64,000 nt of DNA from positions 248,001 through 312,000 of the forward strand of contig JAKAQO010000001.1 in the NCBI GenBank assembly GCA_021822495.1, read 5' to 3'. Numbering within the stretch: the first letter of the stretch is position 1; every line of letters begins with the position of its first letter. The notes beneath the pieces were generated by a model that saw only the letters and a list, made by a program, of their open reading frames with translations, searched no databases and was not told where the DNA came from. Below are positions 9,993-17,304 of the stretch, piece by piece. Source of the DNA: a bacterium. GTDB lineage: Bacteria; Elusimicrobiota; Elusimicrobia; UBA1565; UBA9628. A program made the position numbers and the translations under genes.

Positions 9993-10939
9993 CTTTTGCC
10001 AGCCTCTCTCATGCGGTCGATCAATTTCTGATTAAAATTCTCTGCCGCATGATAGCCGTTGATTTTAAGTCTTTGATTGAGGGCAGCCACCTCGATGAGA
10101 ACCGCCAGATTCCGGCCGGGCATCACAGGAATGCGGACTAAAGGAATATCAATTCCCAAAAAAGAGACCGTGGCATCGGAAAGGCCCGTTCGGTCTGGAT
10201 ACTCGACTTTTTCCCATGGCAAGAGTTGAACAGCCAGCCTCACCCGCTTATGTTCCAAAATGAGTCCTATCCCGAATAAAAGGCTTACGTCCAAAATGCC
10301 AAGGCCCCGCACTTCCAGATGATTTTTAAGTGGTTCCGGACACATCCCGCGCAAAACCCCGCCTCGCCTATGTTGGAGACGAACCACGTCATCGGCAATC
10401 AAGATATGGCCGCGCTTGAGAAGTTCAAGCGCGCATTCTGATTTTCCCATTCCCGCGCCGCCCTGAATCAAAACCCCCATTCCGTAAATATCCACGAAAA
10501 CCCCATGGACAAGCGCGCTGGGAGAAAGTTCGTATTCCAATTTTTCCCCCAACTCCGACACTAAATCCGCGGTTTTCAAACGCGACTTAAAAAGAGGAAT
10601 ATCTCTCTTATTGCACTCCGCCTTCAATCCCGGGGGAATATCGAGATCATGGGTGAATAGAATGCATGGAATATCTTTTGAGGACAGCATCAACGACAGG
10701 GACTTTTTCAAGGCCTTGGCCCCCGCGTTCATGCAGTAAGCCTGTTCCCCGCGCCCAAAGACCTGGACTCTCTCGGCGCTGAAATGTTCTAAAAAACCAG
10801 TCAAGGCAAGCCCTGGGCGATTGATTTCCGGCACCGTAATCGCGCGATTAAGCCCGCGCTTTCCGGCCACAAGTTCCAAATAAAGGGATTTCGCTTGTTC
10901 CTTAAACAAGCGCTCAACGGTAAGACCTTTCGTAATCAC
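9989..10939 (-). CDS. hprK: HPr kinase/phosphorylase
   Basis: Bifunctional enzyme that phosphorylates HPr on Ser46 using ATP or pyrophosphate and also removes that phosphate. The 316 residues show the N-terminal HprK domain, the catalytic histidine in HGVFVDIYG (His145), Walker A GGAGMGKS at 160-167, the HprK signature VRGLGILDVSLLFG, and the C-terminal PGRNLAVLIEVAALNQRLK block. It overlaps hpf upstream and rapZ downstream by 4 bp each. All residues needed for both activities appear present. Confidence 0.97.
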   Translation of the reverse strand: MITKGLTVERLFKEQAKSLYLELVAGKRGLNRAITVPEINRPGLALTGFLEHFSAERVQVFGRGEQAYCMNAGAKALKKSLSLMLSSKDIPCILFTHDLDIPPGLKAECNKRDIPLFKSRLKTADLVSELGEKLEYELSPSALVHGVFVDIYGMGVLIQGGAGMGKSECALELLKRGHILIADDVVRLQHRRGGVLRGMCPEPLKNHLEVRGLGILDVSLLFGIGLILEHKRVRLAVQLLPWEKVEYPDRTGLSDATVSFLGIDIPLVRIPVMPGRNLAVLIEVAALNQRLKINGYHAAENFNQKLIDRMREAGKR

Positions 10940-11466
10940 TTGCCGGCTGCGCCGGATTTTTTGATGGGGCGGACGATGCGGTAGTCTTCCCCATCAGTCC
11001 GGTATGCGACATGAATTTGATGGGAGTTTTTATCCTGATACAAGAAAAATGGCCGCTCCGATGAGTCCAGGTTGCGAACGGCTTCTTCCGGGGTTAAAAG
11101 CGGCATAACCTGATCGATAAAATCAAATCTCGGCCCCTCAGCGAGCAAAGACGCCACGGCTTCTCCGGTTGGAACTTTATGCTTATTTTTGAGTTTTTCC
11201 TTGAACTTTTTAATCTGGGCGTTCATCTTATCGCCCGCCAAATCCACGGCGGAGTAAAGGTCGGAAGCCGTCGCCAGAGCCCGAAAAGTTTGTCCCGGAG
11301 CGTGCAGAACAAATTCCGCGTTGTGGGATCTTTTCTCGACGGACAAAAAGACCTGCGCCCAAACGATGGAATCAAAATATTTTTGGGTTTTTTCCAGCTT
11401 TTCTTCGACGTATTGCCGAATGGGCGGAGTCACTTTAATTTGCTTGGCGGTAAAATGGATTTCCAT
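10936..11466 (-). CDS. hpf: Ribosome hibernation promoting factor (long form)
   Basis: First gene of the seven-gene minus-strand operon. The 176 residues comprise an N-terminal YfiA/HPF domain (about 1-105, beginning MEIHFTAKQIKVTPPIRQYV) and a C-terminal dimerisation domain (about 115-170, with RPFFLYQDK and DYRIVRP). The long architecture is the type that forms 100S ribosome dimers by itself. A strong ribosome site AAAGGAG precedes the ATG and a consensus promoter lies 29-57 bp upstream. Its place next to hprK and ptsH links ribosome hibernation with carbon or energy sensing. Confidence 0.95.
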   Translation of the reverse strand: MEIHFTAKQIKVTPPIRQYVEEKLEKTQKYFDSIVWAQVFLSVEKRSHNAEFVLHAPGQTFRALATASDLYSAVDLAGDKMNAQIKKFKEKLKNKHKVPTGEAVASLLAEGPRFDFIDQVMPLLTPEEAVRNLDSSERPFFLYQDKNSHQIHVAYRTDGEDYRIVRPIKKSGAAGK

Positions 11467-11494
11467 AAATCTCCTTTAGAGGAACCTCACTAAA

Positions 11495-11523
11495 ATTTAA
11501 GCAGTTTGAAGCGAGAGTGTCAA
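11495..11523 (-). promoter_or_regulatory. Housekeeping promoter of the hpf-hprK-rapZ-ptsHI-lepAB operon
   Basis: On the minus strand, TTGACA (11523-11518) is followed by a 17-bp spacer and TTAAAT (11500-11495). The -35 is a perfect consensus, so this should be a sigma-70-type promoter. Transcription would begin near 11488 and leave a short leader containing AAAGGAG before the hpf ATG at 11466. The -35 box lies only 15 bp from the divergent TAGG element at 11538, so proteins bound there could influence both directions. Confidence 0.8.
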
Positions 11524-11537
11524 TGAGCCCAAGCCTC

Positions 11538-11605
11538 TAGGTCCTTTGCCAAGGCTTTTCTAGGACTTTAGGCCCAATCGCCCCATAAAAGTTTTAAGAT
11601 AGAAT
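11538..11605 (+). promoter_or_regulatory. Tandem TAGG-element promoter, copy 1
   Basis: Two related blocks, TAGGTCCTTTGCC at 11538 and TAGGACTTTAGGCCCA at 11561, start 23 bp apart. A -10 box TAGAAT (11600-11605) starts 39 bp after the second block. The TTG start at 11615 is 15 bp after the start of the -10, so the transcript has almost no leader. The same layout occurs at 15251, 17232, 42859 (minus) and 59423, always ahead of a signal-peptide protein. The second block covers the place of a -35 box, the position expected for an activator site. Confidence 0.75.
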
Positions 11606-11614
11606 AAACCCATC

Positions 11615-12097
11615 TTGAGGAAATTTAAATCTTTTATCGCTGGGAATCTGGCCGCGGTTCTGTTTTTTCAGGCCGCATTGGCCCAGGCCGCCCTGGAAAC
11701 CCTTAAAAGCGCGGAGACGCCTACTCTCCCCGCGATCTCCGTTCAACTCAATATTCCTAATGAAAAGGGGACAGTCCCCTTTAATTTAGAACAGTCTCTC
11801 ATTCTTTCCCCATTTCCCTCGGAAGTAATGAATCGAAAAAAGGGACTGTCCCCTTTTCACCTCGATGAGAAGCCTGTCGTTTACAAGCAAAGTCCGCAAG
11901 CACCCGCTTCAAGAAATTCATTGAACGCGGCTAAAGAATTATCCCTGAAACAAAATCAATCCATCAAAAAAGAAGGTTTTGAACGCTCCGCTTTTCGCTG
12001 GACAAAGTTTTGGTCCGGAGATAAACAAGAAGCGACCACGGACCCGAACGCTTCTTTTCAAAAGAGCTCCACCCGAAGAAAATTTTTATCACTCTAA
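11615..12097 (+). CDS. Exported protein N-terminal segment, possibly frameshifted from the MscS gene
   Basis: A 160-residue frame starting with TTG at 11615. It has a Sec signal peptide (MRKFKSFIAGNLAAVLFFQA followed by ALAQA) and then a low-complexity region. Near residue 40 it carries PAISVQLNIPN, a phrase echoed in the proteins at 42852 (APINVNISIP) and 59496 (PAISIESPVNLNF). Two GGGGAC palindromes are inserted in frame, coding KGTVPF and KGLSPF. The frame ends at 12097, while the next frame (+1) is already open from 11979 and continues into the MscS domains. This may therefore be the front half of one broken or frameshifted gene of about 583 residues. It matches no family I know. Confidence 0.6.
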   Translation: MRKFKSFIAGNLAAVLFFQAALAQAALETLKSAETPTLPAISVQLNIPNEKGTVPFNLEQSLILSPFPSEVMNRKKGLSPFHLDEKPVVYKQSPQAPASRNSLNAAKELSLKQNQSIKKEGFERSAFRWTKFWSGDKQEATTDPNASFQKSSTRRKFLSL

Positions 12098-13364
12098 AAA
12101 GGCAAAAACCGTCTCCCAAGCCGCGGCCCTCACCCTTTTGGTTCCCGCACCGGCCCTAGCCGCAAACCAAGCCCTTCATCCCGCTCACGCCTGGACCCAA
12201 ACTAAGCCGTATGTCATCGGCGCCGGGCTTTTATTTCTAATCTACGGAACCCATCGCGCAATCACCTGGTCTATCCAGAAACTCTCCACTTCGTTTCATT
12301 GGACTCCCAACACCACCGACACCGTGCGCTTTGTCGGTTCGGCCGCGAACTGGCTTTTGGGATTAGGGCTGATTCTTCATTTCGCGGGAGTCTCAACCTC
12401 GGTTCTTTTTGCCACCGGAGGCATCGCCCTGGGACTAGCCATCAACAAAACCCTCTCTAACCTTTTGCGCGCGACAATCTTTGTCATTAACCGCCCCTTC
12501 AATCTTGGCGAGAAAATCCGCATTGACGATAAAATTTATCAGGTGACCGATCTCAAACCTAAATATGTCCAATTGAAATTCATCCAAATAGCCCCCGACG
12601 CCCTAGAACAAGCCGATCCCGGGCCGGAAATCGTCTACTTTACTTATTCCCAGATCAGCAACAAAGCCGTGGAACTTTACAGATCCTATGATCCAGACGA
12701 CAAAATTTCGTTTAAGCCCTTTCTCAAACTGCTCATGGTTCCATTTTGGAAGGCGCTCAAAGAACTTCCTTATTCCTCAGACATCAAAGCCGCGTTTTGG
12801 GGTCTGGGCCTTTTTCTATTCGGAGAAGTCCTGCCCATCTTAAAAGCGCACAAGGGATATCATTTCATCGGCGCGGTTCTTCCCTACACTCAGAGCCTGT
12901 TCGCGCTTTTGGTTTCAAGCGCGATTTCCCGCTCATTGCAGGAATTCATTCCACTCGTCGGAAAATACGCCCATTGGGATGATGAAACCACCGCCCTTTT
13001 TCGCCTCGCCCTTCAACTCGCCGCTAACATCATCGGAATCAGTTTGGCGATTGGCGCCCTGGGGCTTCACATGACGAGCTTGGCCCTGGGCCTTGGAGTC
13101 GGCGCCGCGGCATTTACCCTGGCCTCGAACAATATCCTCGCCAACATCGCCCAAGCCGTTTCTCTGAGATGGCAAAGCCCGTTCAAAATCGGGGATACGA
13201 TTGAAATTGCCGGAAAAACGGGAGAAGTCCTCGAAGTGGGGCTTTTTTACGTCGTTCTTAAGACCGGGAAAAACCAACACACGCTAATTCCTTATTATTT
13301 GCTAGAATATTACGAGCTGATTATTCACCAAAGTCCGCGAGCTTCCGAAAATTCCGAAAGGTAA
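11979..13364 (+). CDS. Mechanosensitive ion channel (MscS-type) with two MscS-like modules
   Basis: A 461-residue frame with two MscS-like units. The first (about residues 115-200) has a Gly/Ala-rich pore-like helix SVLFATGGIALGLAINKTLS and a beta segment NRPFNLGEKIRIDD. The second (about 340-450) has SLALGLGVGAAAFTLASNN and SPFKIGDTIEIAGKTGEV, the better match to the MscS pore and beta domain. The formal start is a TTG at 11979 with AGAAGG only 2 bp before it. The first 35 residues lie out of frame over the upstream gene and look like non-protein, whereas the following KKAKTVSQAAALTLLVPAPA looks like a second exported segment. True translation may come from the upstream frame by a +1 shift near 12080. 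Confidence 0.75.
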   Translation: MNAPLFAGQSFGPEINKKRPRTRTLLFKRAPPEENFYHSKKAKTVSQAAALTLLVPAPALAANQALHPAHAWTQTKPYVIGAGLLFLIYGTHRAITWSIQKLSTSFHWTPNTTDTVRFVGSAANWLLGLGLILHFAGVSTSVLFATGGIALGLAINKTLSNLLRATIFVINRPFNLGEKIRIDDKIYQVTDLKPKYVQLKFIQIAPDALEQADPGPEIVYFTYSQISNKAVELYRSYDPDDKISFKPFLKLLMVPFWKALKELPYSSDIKAAFWGLGLFLFGEVLPILKAHKGYHFIGAVLPYTQSLFALLVSSAISRSLQEFIPLVGKYAHWDDETTALFRLALQLAANIIGISLAIGALGLHMTSLALGLGVGAAAFTLASNNILANIAQAVSLRWQSPFKIGDTIEIAGKTGEVLEVGLFYVVLKTGKNQHTLIPYYLLEYYELIIHQSPRASENSER

Positions 13365-13403
13365 ACGACTGAGTCCGCGTTCAACATCAATCAAAGGGAA
13401 TTC

Positions 13404-15239
13404 ATGACTATTCAACGCAGAGCCGATACGCGCAACATTGCCATCATCGCCCACGTCGATCACGGGAAAACAACCCTGGTCGACTCAATGCTTAAGGAAA
13501 CCGGGCTTTTCACCAAAAAGATGGACGAGCCGCAAGAGCAGGTGCTCGACTCAAACCCCTTGGAGCGCGAAAAAGGAATCACGATTTTAGCCAAAAACAC
13601 CTCGGTCGTCTACCAAGGGATCACGATCAATATCGTTGACACTCCTGGACACGCGGACTTTGGTAGCGAGGTCGAACGCGCCCTCAGCATGGTTGACGGC
13701 TGCATTCTGCTGGCTGACGCGGCCGAGGGTCCGATGCCGCAGACTAGATTTGTCTTAAGAAAAGCTCTTGCCTTGGGGCTTAAATGCGTCGTCGTCATCA
13801 ATAAGATGGACCGCCCGGACGGACGGCCCCAAGACACGGTCAACAAGGTTTTCGATCTCTTCGTCGAGATGGAAGCCTCTGAAGAACAACTTGATTTTCC
13901 CATCATCTACGCCTGCGGAAGGCAAGGCTGGGCCTCGACCGAGATCGATAAAACGGGAACAAATCTCGCGCCTCTTTTTGAAGCCGTCCTCAAGCATATT
14001 CCCGCTCCCGAAGCGGACGAGACCAAGACTCTTCAAATGCAAGTTACCATGCTCGATTATAGTTCTTACATCGGACGCATCGGAATCGGACGCATTCGCA
14101 ACGGGAAAATGGTGAAAAATCAATTGGTCGCGCTCGTTAAAAGCGATGGGAAAATCACGAACGGGAAGTTGACTCGCCTCGAAAAATATTTCGGGCTTGA
14201 ACGCCGCGAGGTCGAGAAAGCCTCGGCCGGGGATATCGTCGCCGTGGCCGGATTCGAGGATATCGACGTGGGAGACACGCTCTCATCCGCTGAATCTCCA
14301 GTCGCTCTCCCTTCCATCCATATCGATGAACCCACCATGGCCATGGAATTCATGGTCAACACCAGTCCTTTGGCGGGACGAGAAGGAAAATTTGTCACCA
14401 GTCGACATATTAAAGAACGGCTACTCAAGGAAGCCGAAACCAACGTCGGCCTCAAAATCGAGGCCTTGGGCGGGGAAGGTCGCTTTCTTGTTTCCGGTCG
14501 CGGGGAACTCCATCTCGCCGTCCTAATTGAGACCATGCGCCGAGAAGGTTATGAGCTCGCGGTTTCCCGCCCCGTCGTGATTGAAAAGCGGGAAGGCGGA
14601 GAAATTCTCGAACCTTACGAACGTTTGATCTTGGACGTCCCCAATCAATTTCAAGGCGCGATCATTGAAACGTTGGGAAAGCGCTCGGCTCAAATGACCC
14701 ATATGCAACCGGAAGGCAACTCCCGCCTGCGGCTTGAGTATATCATCTCCGCCCGAGCTTTGATGGGTCTTAAAAGCGAACTTTTAACCACGACCAAAGG
14801 TCTGGGGCTCATGCACCATTCCTTTGATGGTTACGCGCCCAAGGGCCCTGATCCGGCGCCGCGCCCCAACGGGGTTTTAATTGCCAAAGAAGCGGGCCTC
14901 GTCACCGCCTACGCCCTGGATCATCTCCAGGACCGCGGAGTGTTTTTTACGGCTCCCGGAGTTGAGGTTTACGCGGGCATGATTATCGGGACTAATTCCC
15001 GCTCTAACGATCTCGTCGTCAATCCCTGCAAGGCCAAGGCCTTGAGCAATATGCGGACCAAATCGACCGATGAAAAATCGCAGCTCGAACCTCCCAAAAT
15101 TTTGACCCTGGAGCAGGCTCTTGAGTTTATTGATTCAACCGAACTTCTCGAGGTCACGCCCCAAAGCCTTAGGCTCCGGAAAAAATCCCTCAGCGAAGCC
15201 GAGCGCCGCAGAAGCGGAAAAGAAGAAGCCGCGGCGTAA
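13404..15239 (+). CDS. typA: Ribosome-associated GTPase TypA/BipA
   Basis: A translational GTPase of the EF-G superfamily involved in ribosome assembly and stress growth. The 611-residue length is typical. G1 AHVDHGKTTL lies near residue 17, G3 DTPGHADFGSEVERAL near 75 and G4 NKMDRPDGRP near 130. The TypA-specific C-terminal domain contains RALMGLKSELLTTTKGLG and NMRTKSTDEK. The ATG at 13404 follows AAAGGGAATTC. It sits 39 bp after the MscS gene and has no obvious functional link to the exported proteins on either side. Confidence 0.97.
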   Translation: MTIQRRADTRNIAIIAHVDHGKTTLVDSMLKETGLFTKKMDEPQEQVLDSNPLEREKGITILAKNTSVVYQGITINIVDTPGHADFGSEVERALSMVDGCILLADAAEGPMPQTRFVLRKALALGLKCVVVINKMDRPDGRPQDTVNKVFDLFVEMEASEEQLDFPIIYACGRQGWASTEIDKTGTNLAPLFEAVLKHIPAPEADETKTLQMQVTMLDYSSYIGRIGIGRIRNGKMVKNQLVALVKSDGKITNGKLTRLEKYFGLERREVEKASAGDIVAVAGFEDIDVGDTLSSAESPVALPSIHIDEPTMAMEFMVNTSPLAGREGKFVTSRHIKERLLKEAETNVGLKIEALGGEGRFLVSGRGELHLAVLIETMRREGYELAVSRPVVIEKREGGEILEPYERLILDVPNQFQGAIIETLGKRSAQMTHMQPEGNSRLRLEYIISARALMGLKSELLTTTKGLGLMHHSFDGYAPKGPDPAPRPNGVLIAKEAGLVTAYALDHLQDRGVFFTAPGVEVYAGMIIGTNSRSNDLVVNPCKAKALSNMRTKSTDEKSQLEPPKILTLEQALEFIDSTELLEVTPQSLRLRKKSLSEAERRRSGKEEAAA

Positions 15240-15250
15240 AAGCGCGGAAT

Positions 15251-15318
15251 TAGGTCTTTTTCCGGACATCATTTAGGACTTTTGGCCCATGTCCTTGGAA
15301 AAAAAATCATGTTAGAAT
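15251..15318 (+). promoter_or_regulatory. Tandem TAGG-element promoter, copy 2
   Basis: TAGGTCTTTTTCCGG at 15251 and TAGGACTTTTGGCCCA at 15274 start 23 bp apart. The -10 box TAGAAT (15313-15318) starts 39 bp after the second block, and the ATG at 15327 follows 14 bp after the start of the -10. This geometry decides the start of the downstream gene: in-frame start codons at 15282 and 15309 lie before the predicted transcription start. The element begins 12 bp after the typA stop. Confidence 0.75.
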
Positions 15319-15326
15319 GCTTCAAG

Positions 15327-16175
15327 ATGAAGCAATCATTGCTCGCTTATATTTTGGCGGCGGGGTTATGTCTTTCTACGTCTCTCTCAAAAGCCGAAGA
15401 GAGTCGTGACTCCTTCGCCGGCTTTAACTTCGACCGAATGGAAAGCTCGCTCGTTTTTCCCAATTTCTCACAAGCCCTCAAATTTTCGCCTGCGCCCGTT
15501 CCCGTTGGGCTCGCGCGAACTTCTGAAATCGTTCCCCCGGGGCTCTGGAATACTCTTAAGGCTCCGGATGAGACTTCCCTTGAGATCATCGAGGCCAGTT
15601 TTCCTCAATGGGATATCTCCTCCATCCGCGAAGTTCCTTTTAAAGCGGCCGACGCGATGATCGCCAAGGGCGTTGAGCAAAAAATGAGCGCACTGGATTT
15701 TTTCACCAATTCCGCGTGGCAAGGCCCCCACTCCTATTATTTATCCCAAGAGACGTTGTCGAAGGTCATGGCCAAATATAATCTTCACACGCTCGTTCCC
15801 GCCGGCGGCCAAAGCGTCGATGGATTACCCTTCCACATGCAGATGGCGCTGTTGGGGAACGGCCAAATCGTGATGTTCATGGACCAGGACGGCTTTAATT
15901 TCACGAACTCCGACTACGCTTTCTTTCAATATAATGGACATCCGTTTACCTTCGGCGCGGACCGGGTCATCACTCAGAAAATCATGGGACCCGGCGATTT
16001 GAGGATATCCGGCCTGCGCGTAAACGTCACCGTCAACTCTTTCATTCACCCAAGCCTTCCAATCGTTGAGGCGAGAAAAATTTCCAAGACCAAGCAACAT
16101 GTTGAGACGAGTCTGGGCGGAGGCGACGCGCCGCTTTATCCGATGGCCTTGCGCGCGGCGAAGGAAAATCTATAA
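15327..16175 (+). CDS. Exported protein of unknown function
   Basis: A 282-residue protein with a clear Sec signal peptide (MKQSLLAYILAAGLCLSTSL then SKA) cleaved near residue 23. I chose the ATG at 15327 because the hydrophobic core follows it directly and the promoter geometry puts transcription start there. The mature part has about 75 residues rich in Pro and Ser, then a globular region. It includes SALDFFTNSAWQGPHSYYLS, an aromatic, Asn-rich stretch around 165-210, and ISGLRVNVTVNSFIHPSLP near 235. No catalytic motif or known family is recognised. It is likely periplasmic or surface-exposed and co-regulated with the other TAGG-element genes. Confidence 0.7.
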   Translation: MKQSLLAYILAAGLCLSTSLSKAEESRDSFAGFNFDRMESSLVFPNFSQALKFSPAPVPVGLARTSEIVPPGLWNTLKAPDETSLEIIEASFPQWDISSIREVPFKAADAMIAKGVEQKMSALDFFTNSAWQGPHSYYLSQETLSKVMAKYNLHTLVPAGGQSVDGLPFHMQMALLGNGQIVMFMDQDGFNFTNSDYAFFQYNGHPFTFGADRVITQKIMGPGDLRISGLRVNVTVNSFIHPSLPIVEARKISKTKQHVETSLGGGDAPLYPMALRAAKENL

Positions 16176-16186
16176 GCTCCCCGAGC

Positions 16187-16223
16187 TATGCTATGATAGA
16201 GAGAAGGTTTAGAGGAATATAAA
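16187..16223 (+). promoter_or_regulatory. Promoter -10 and ribosome site before the 16224 gene
   Basis: TATGAT at about 16191-16196 is a fair -10 box. AGAGGA lies 8-13 bp before the ATG at 16224 and serves as a ribosome binding site. Unlike the TAGG-element genes, this gene has an ordinary leader. Confidence 0.4.
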
Positions 16224-16616
16224 ATGAAAACGTTCAAAATTCAAATTTTCATTCTCGCCGTTATTGGCTTGACGTTTTTCGGCGCGGCCTTGCGGGCGGA
16301 AGACAGCATTGAATCTCAGTCCGCGAAATCCGGAAAAATGTTCAACTTAATCCTGGCTCGCGGCGGCCCCATTGGTGGTTTTCCCGGCGGCATGGGTCCC
16401 GGCGGCATTCAAAACCTTAAAAAGAAAAAAACCTCAAATAAAAAATCCAATATTTCGGACGATTACGGCGTTCATTGCGAAAGATCCGTGGATGTCATTA
16501 TGCCGGGATGCCGAGACAAAAAACATCGAAATCAAAAACCCGCCCCTCAACACGCGAGTCCTTCATCCCATGATGTCAAACCCGAAATCATTATCATCAA
16601 AGGCGGGAAAAAATGA
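16224..16616 (+). CDS. Small exported Gly/Lys-rich protein
   Basis: A 130-residue protein with a signal peptide (MKTFKIQIFILAVIGLTFFG followed by AALRA). The mature part has a glycine-rich patch (GGPIGGFPGGMGPGG near residues 47-61), then Lys-rich and His/Pro-rich tails. Two cysteines (CERSVDVIMPGC, near residues 85-96) could form a disulfide after export. It overlaps the following ankyrin gene by 4 bp (ATGA), so the two are co-translated. No family recognised. Confidence 0.65.
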   Translation: MKTFKIQIFILAVIGLTFFGAALRAEDSIESQSAKSGKMFNLILARGGPIGGFPGGMGPGGIQNLKKKKTSNKKSNISDDYGVHCERSVDVIMPGCRDKKHRNQKPAPQHASPSSHDVKPEIIIIKGGKK

Positions 16617-17191
16617 AAAAAATATCTTTACTTTTGGGAATCCTCGTTTTTGCGGCGGCTCAAGCGCCGCTCAAAGCCCAAGATTTTGAAGCGCGGTTGA
16701 ATGCGGGAACTGAGATGGTCTTAGGCTCTCCCGCTCTTAAAAAAATAAATTCCGACGCCAAAGCCTCAAACGCCGAAAGCGCCGATTATAAGGCCCTTAT
16801 GACGGCCGCCTGCGTTAAAAATGACGCGACCGGAGTCGCCAAGATTCTCAACGCCATGCCCAAGGGCGCTGTCAATCATATTTACAATAATCTCGCCGGA
16901 CATCACGGGGCCGGAGTTATTTGGTGCGCGGTGGGATTTCAAAATACGGTCATGGTCAAAGTGATGCTTGAACACGGAGCGAAACTCGACGGTAAAAGCG
17001 CGACCGGCTGGACCTTGGCCATGGAAGCGGCAGCGACGGGAAATGACGTCATCGTCGGCATGCTCCACGCTCACGGGGCTAATTTCTGCGCGAAAAACAA
17101 AGACGGCCAAACCGCGGCGGACATGGCCAAATCCTACGGATTCCCCAAAATCGCCCAAGAAATCAATTCCTGGACAATATCCTGCCGGTAA
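16613..17191 (+). CDS. Exported ankyrin-repeat protein
   Basis: A 192-residue protein with a Sec signal peptide (MKKISLLLGILVFAAAQAPL then KAQ). After a 30-residue linker it carries about three or four ankyrin repeats: ALMTAACVKNDATGVAKIL (near 60), GAGVIWCAVGFQNTVMVKVM (near 98), a clear repeat GWTLAMEAAATGNDVIVGML (near 130) and KDGQTAADMAKSYGFPKIAQ (near 165). Ankyrin repeats mediate protein binding. Exported ankyrin proteins are sometimes immunity or effector proteins, but nothing here shows a partner other than the coupled Gly-rich gene. A palindrome followed by a T run just after the stop probably ends transcription. Confidence 0.8.
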   Translation: MKKISLLLGILVFAAAQAPLKAQDFEARLNAGTEMVLGSPALKKINSDAKASNAESADYKALMTAACVKNDATGVAKILNAMPKGAVNHIYNNLAGHHGAGVIWCAVGFQNTVMVKVMLEHGAKLDGKSATGWTLAMEAAATGNDVIVGMLHAHGANFCAKNKDGQTAADMAKSYGFPKIAQEINSWTISCR

Positions 17192-17196
17192 AAGGT

Positions 17197-17220
17197 AAAA
17201 GGGGACTGTCCCCTTTTTTT
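17197..17220. terminator. GGGGAC palindrome with T run, probable terminator
   Basis: AAAAGGGGACTGTCCCCTTT followed by four more T bases forms a stem with a 3-base loop and an uninterrupted U tail, placed 5 bp after the ankyrin gene stop. It is one copy of a dispersed palindrome (also at 11763, 11836, 26404, 26449 and 36069). Here it fits a Rho-independent terminator on the plus strand and separates the upstream operon from the next TAGG promoter. Confidence 0.65.
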
Positions 17221-17231
17221 CTTTGTCTTTC

Positions 17232-17298
17232 TAGGCCTTTTTTCGCGTCCCATCTAGGTCTTTAGGCCCAGGTCTTGATTCCGGTTTCCTGTTAGTAT
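17232..17298 (+). promoter_or_regulatory. Tandem TAGG-element promoter, copy 3
   Basis: TAGGCCTTTTTTCGC at 17232 and TAGGTCTTTAGGCCCA at 17255 start 23 bp apart. The -10 box TAGTAT (17293-17298) starts 38 bp after the second block and 12 bp before the ATG at 17305. Transcription should start at the A of the ATG, giving a leaderless mRNA. Confidence 0.75.
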
Positions 17299-17304
17299 AT
17301 ATCA

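Noticed and set aside
13610-14536. Long minus-strand open frames across typA
   Set aside because: They mirror the codon bias of the plus-strand GTPase gene and have low-complexity Ser/Arg-rich translations; no ribosome sites.
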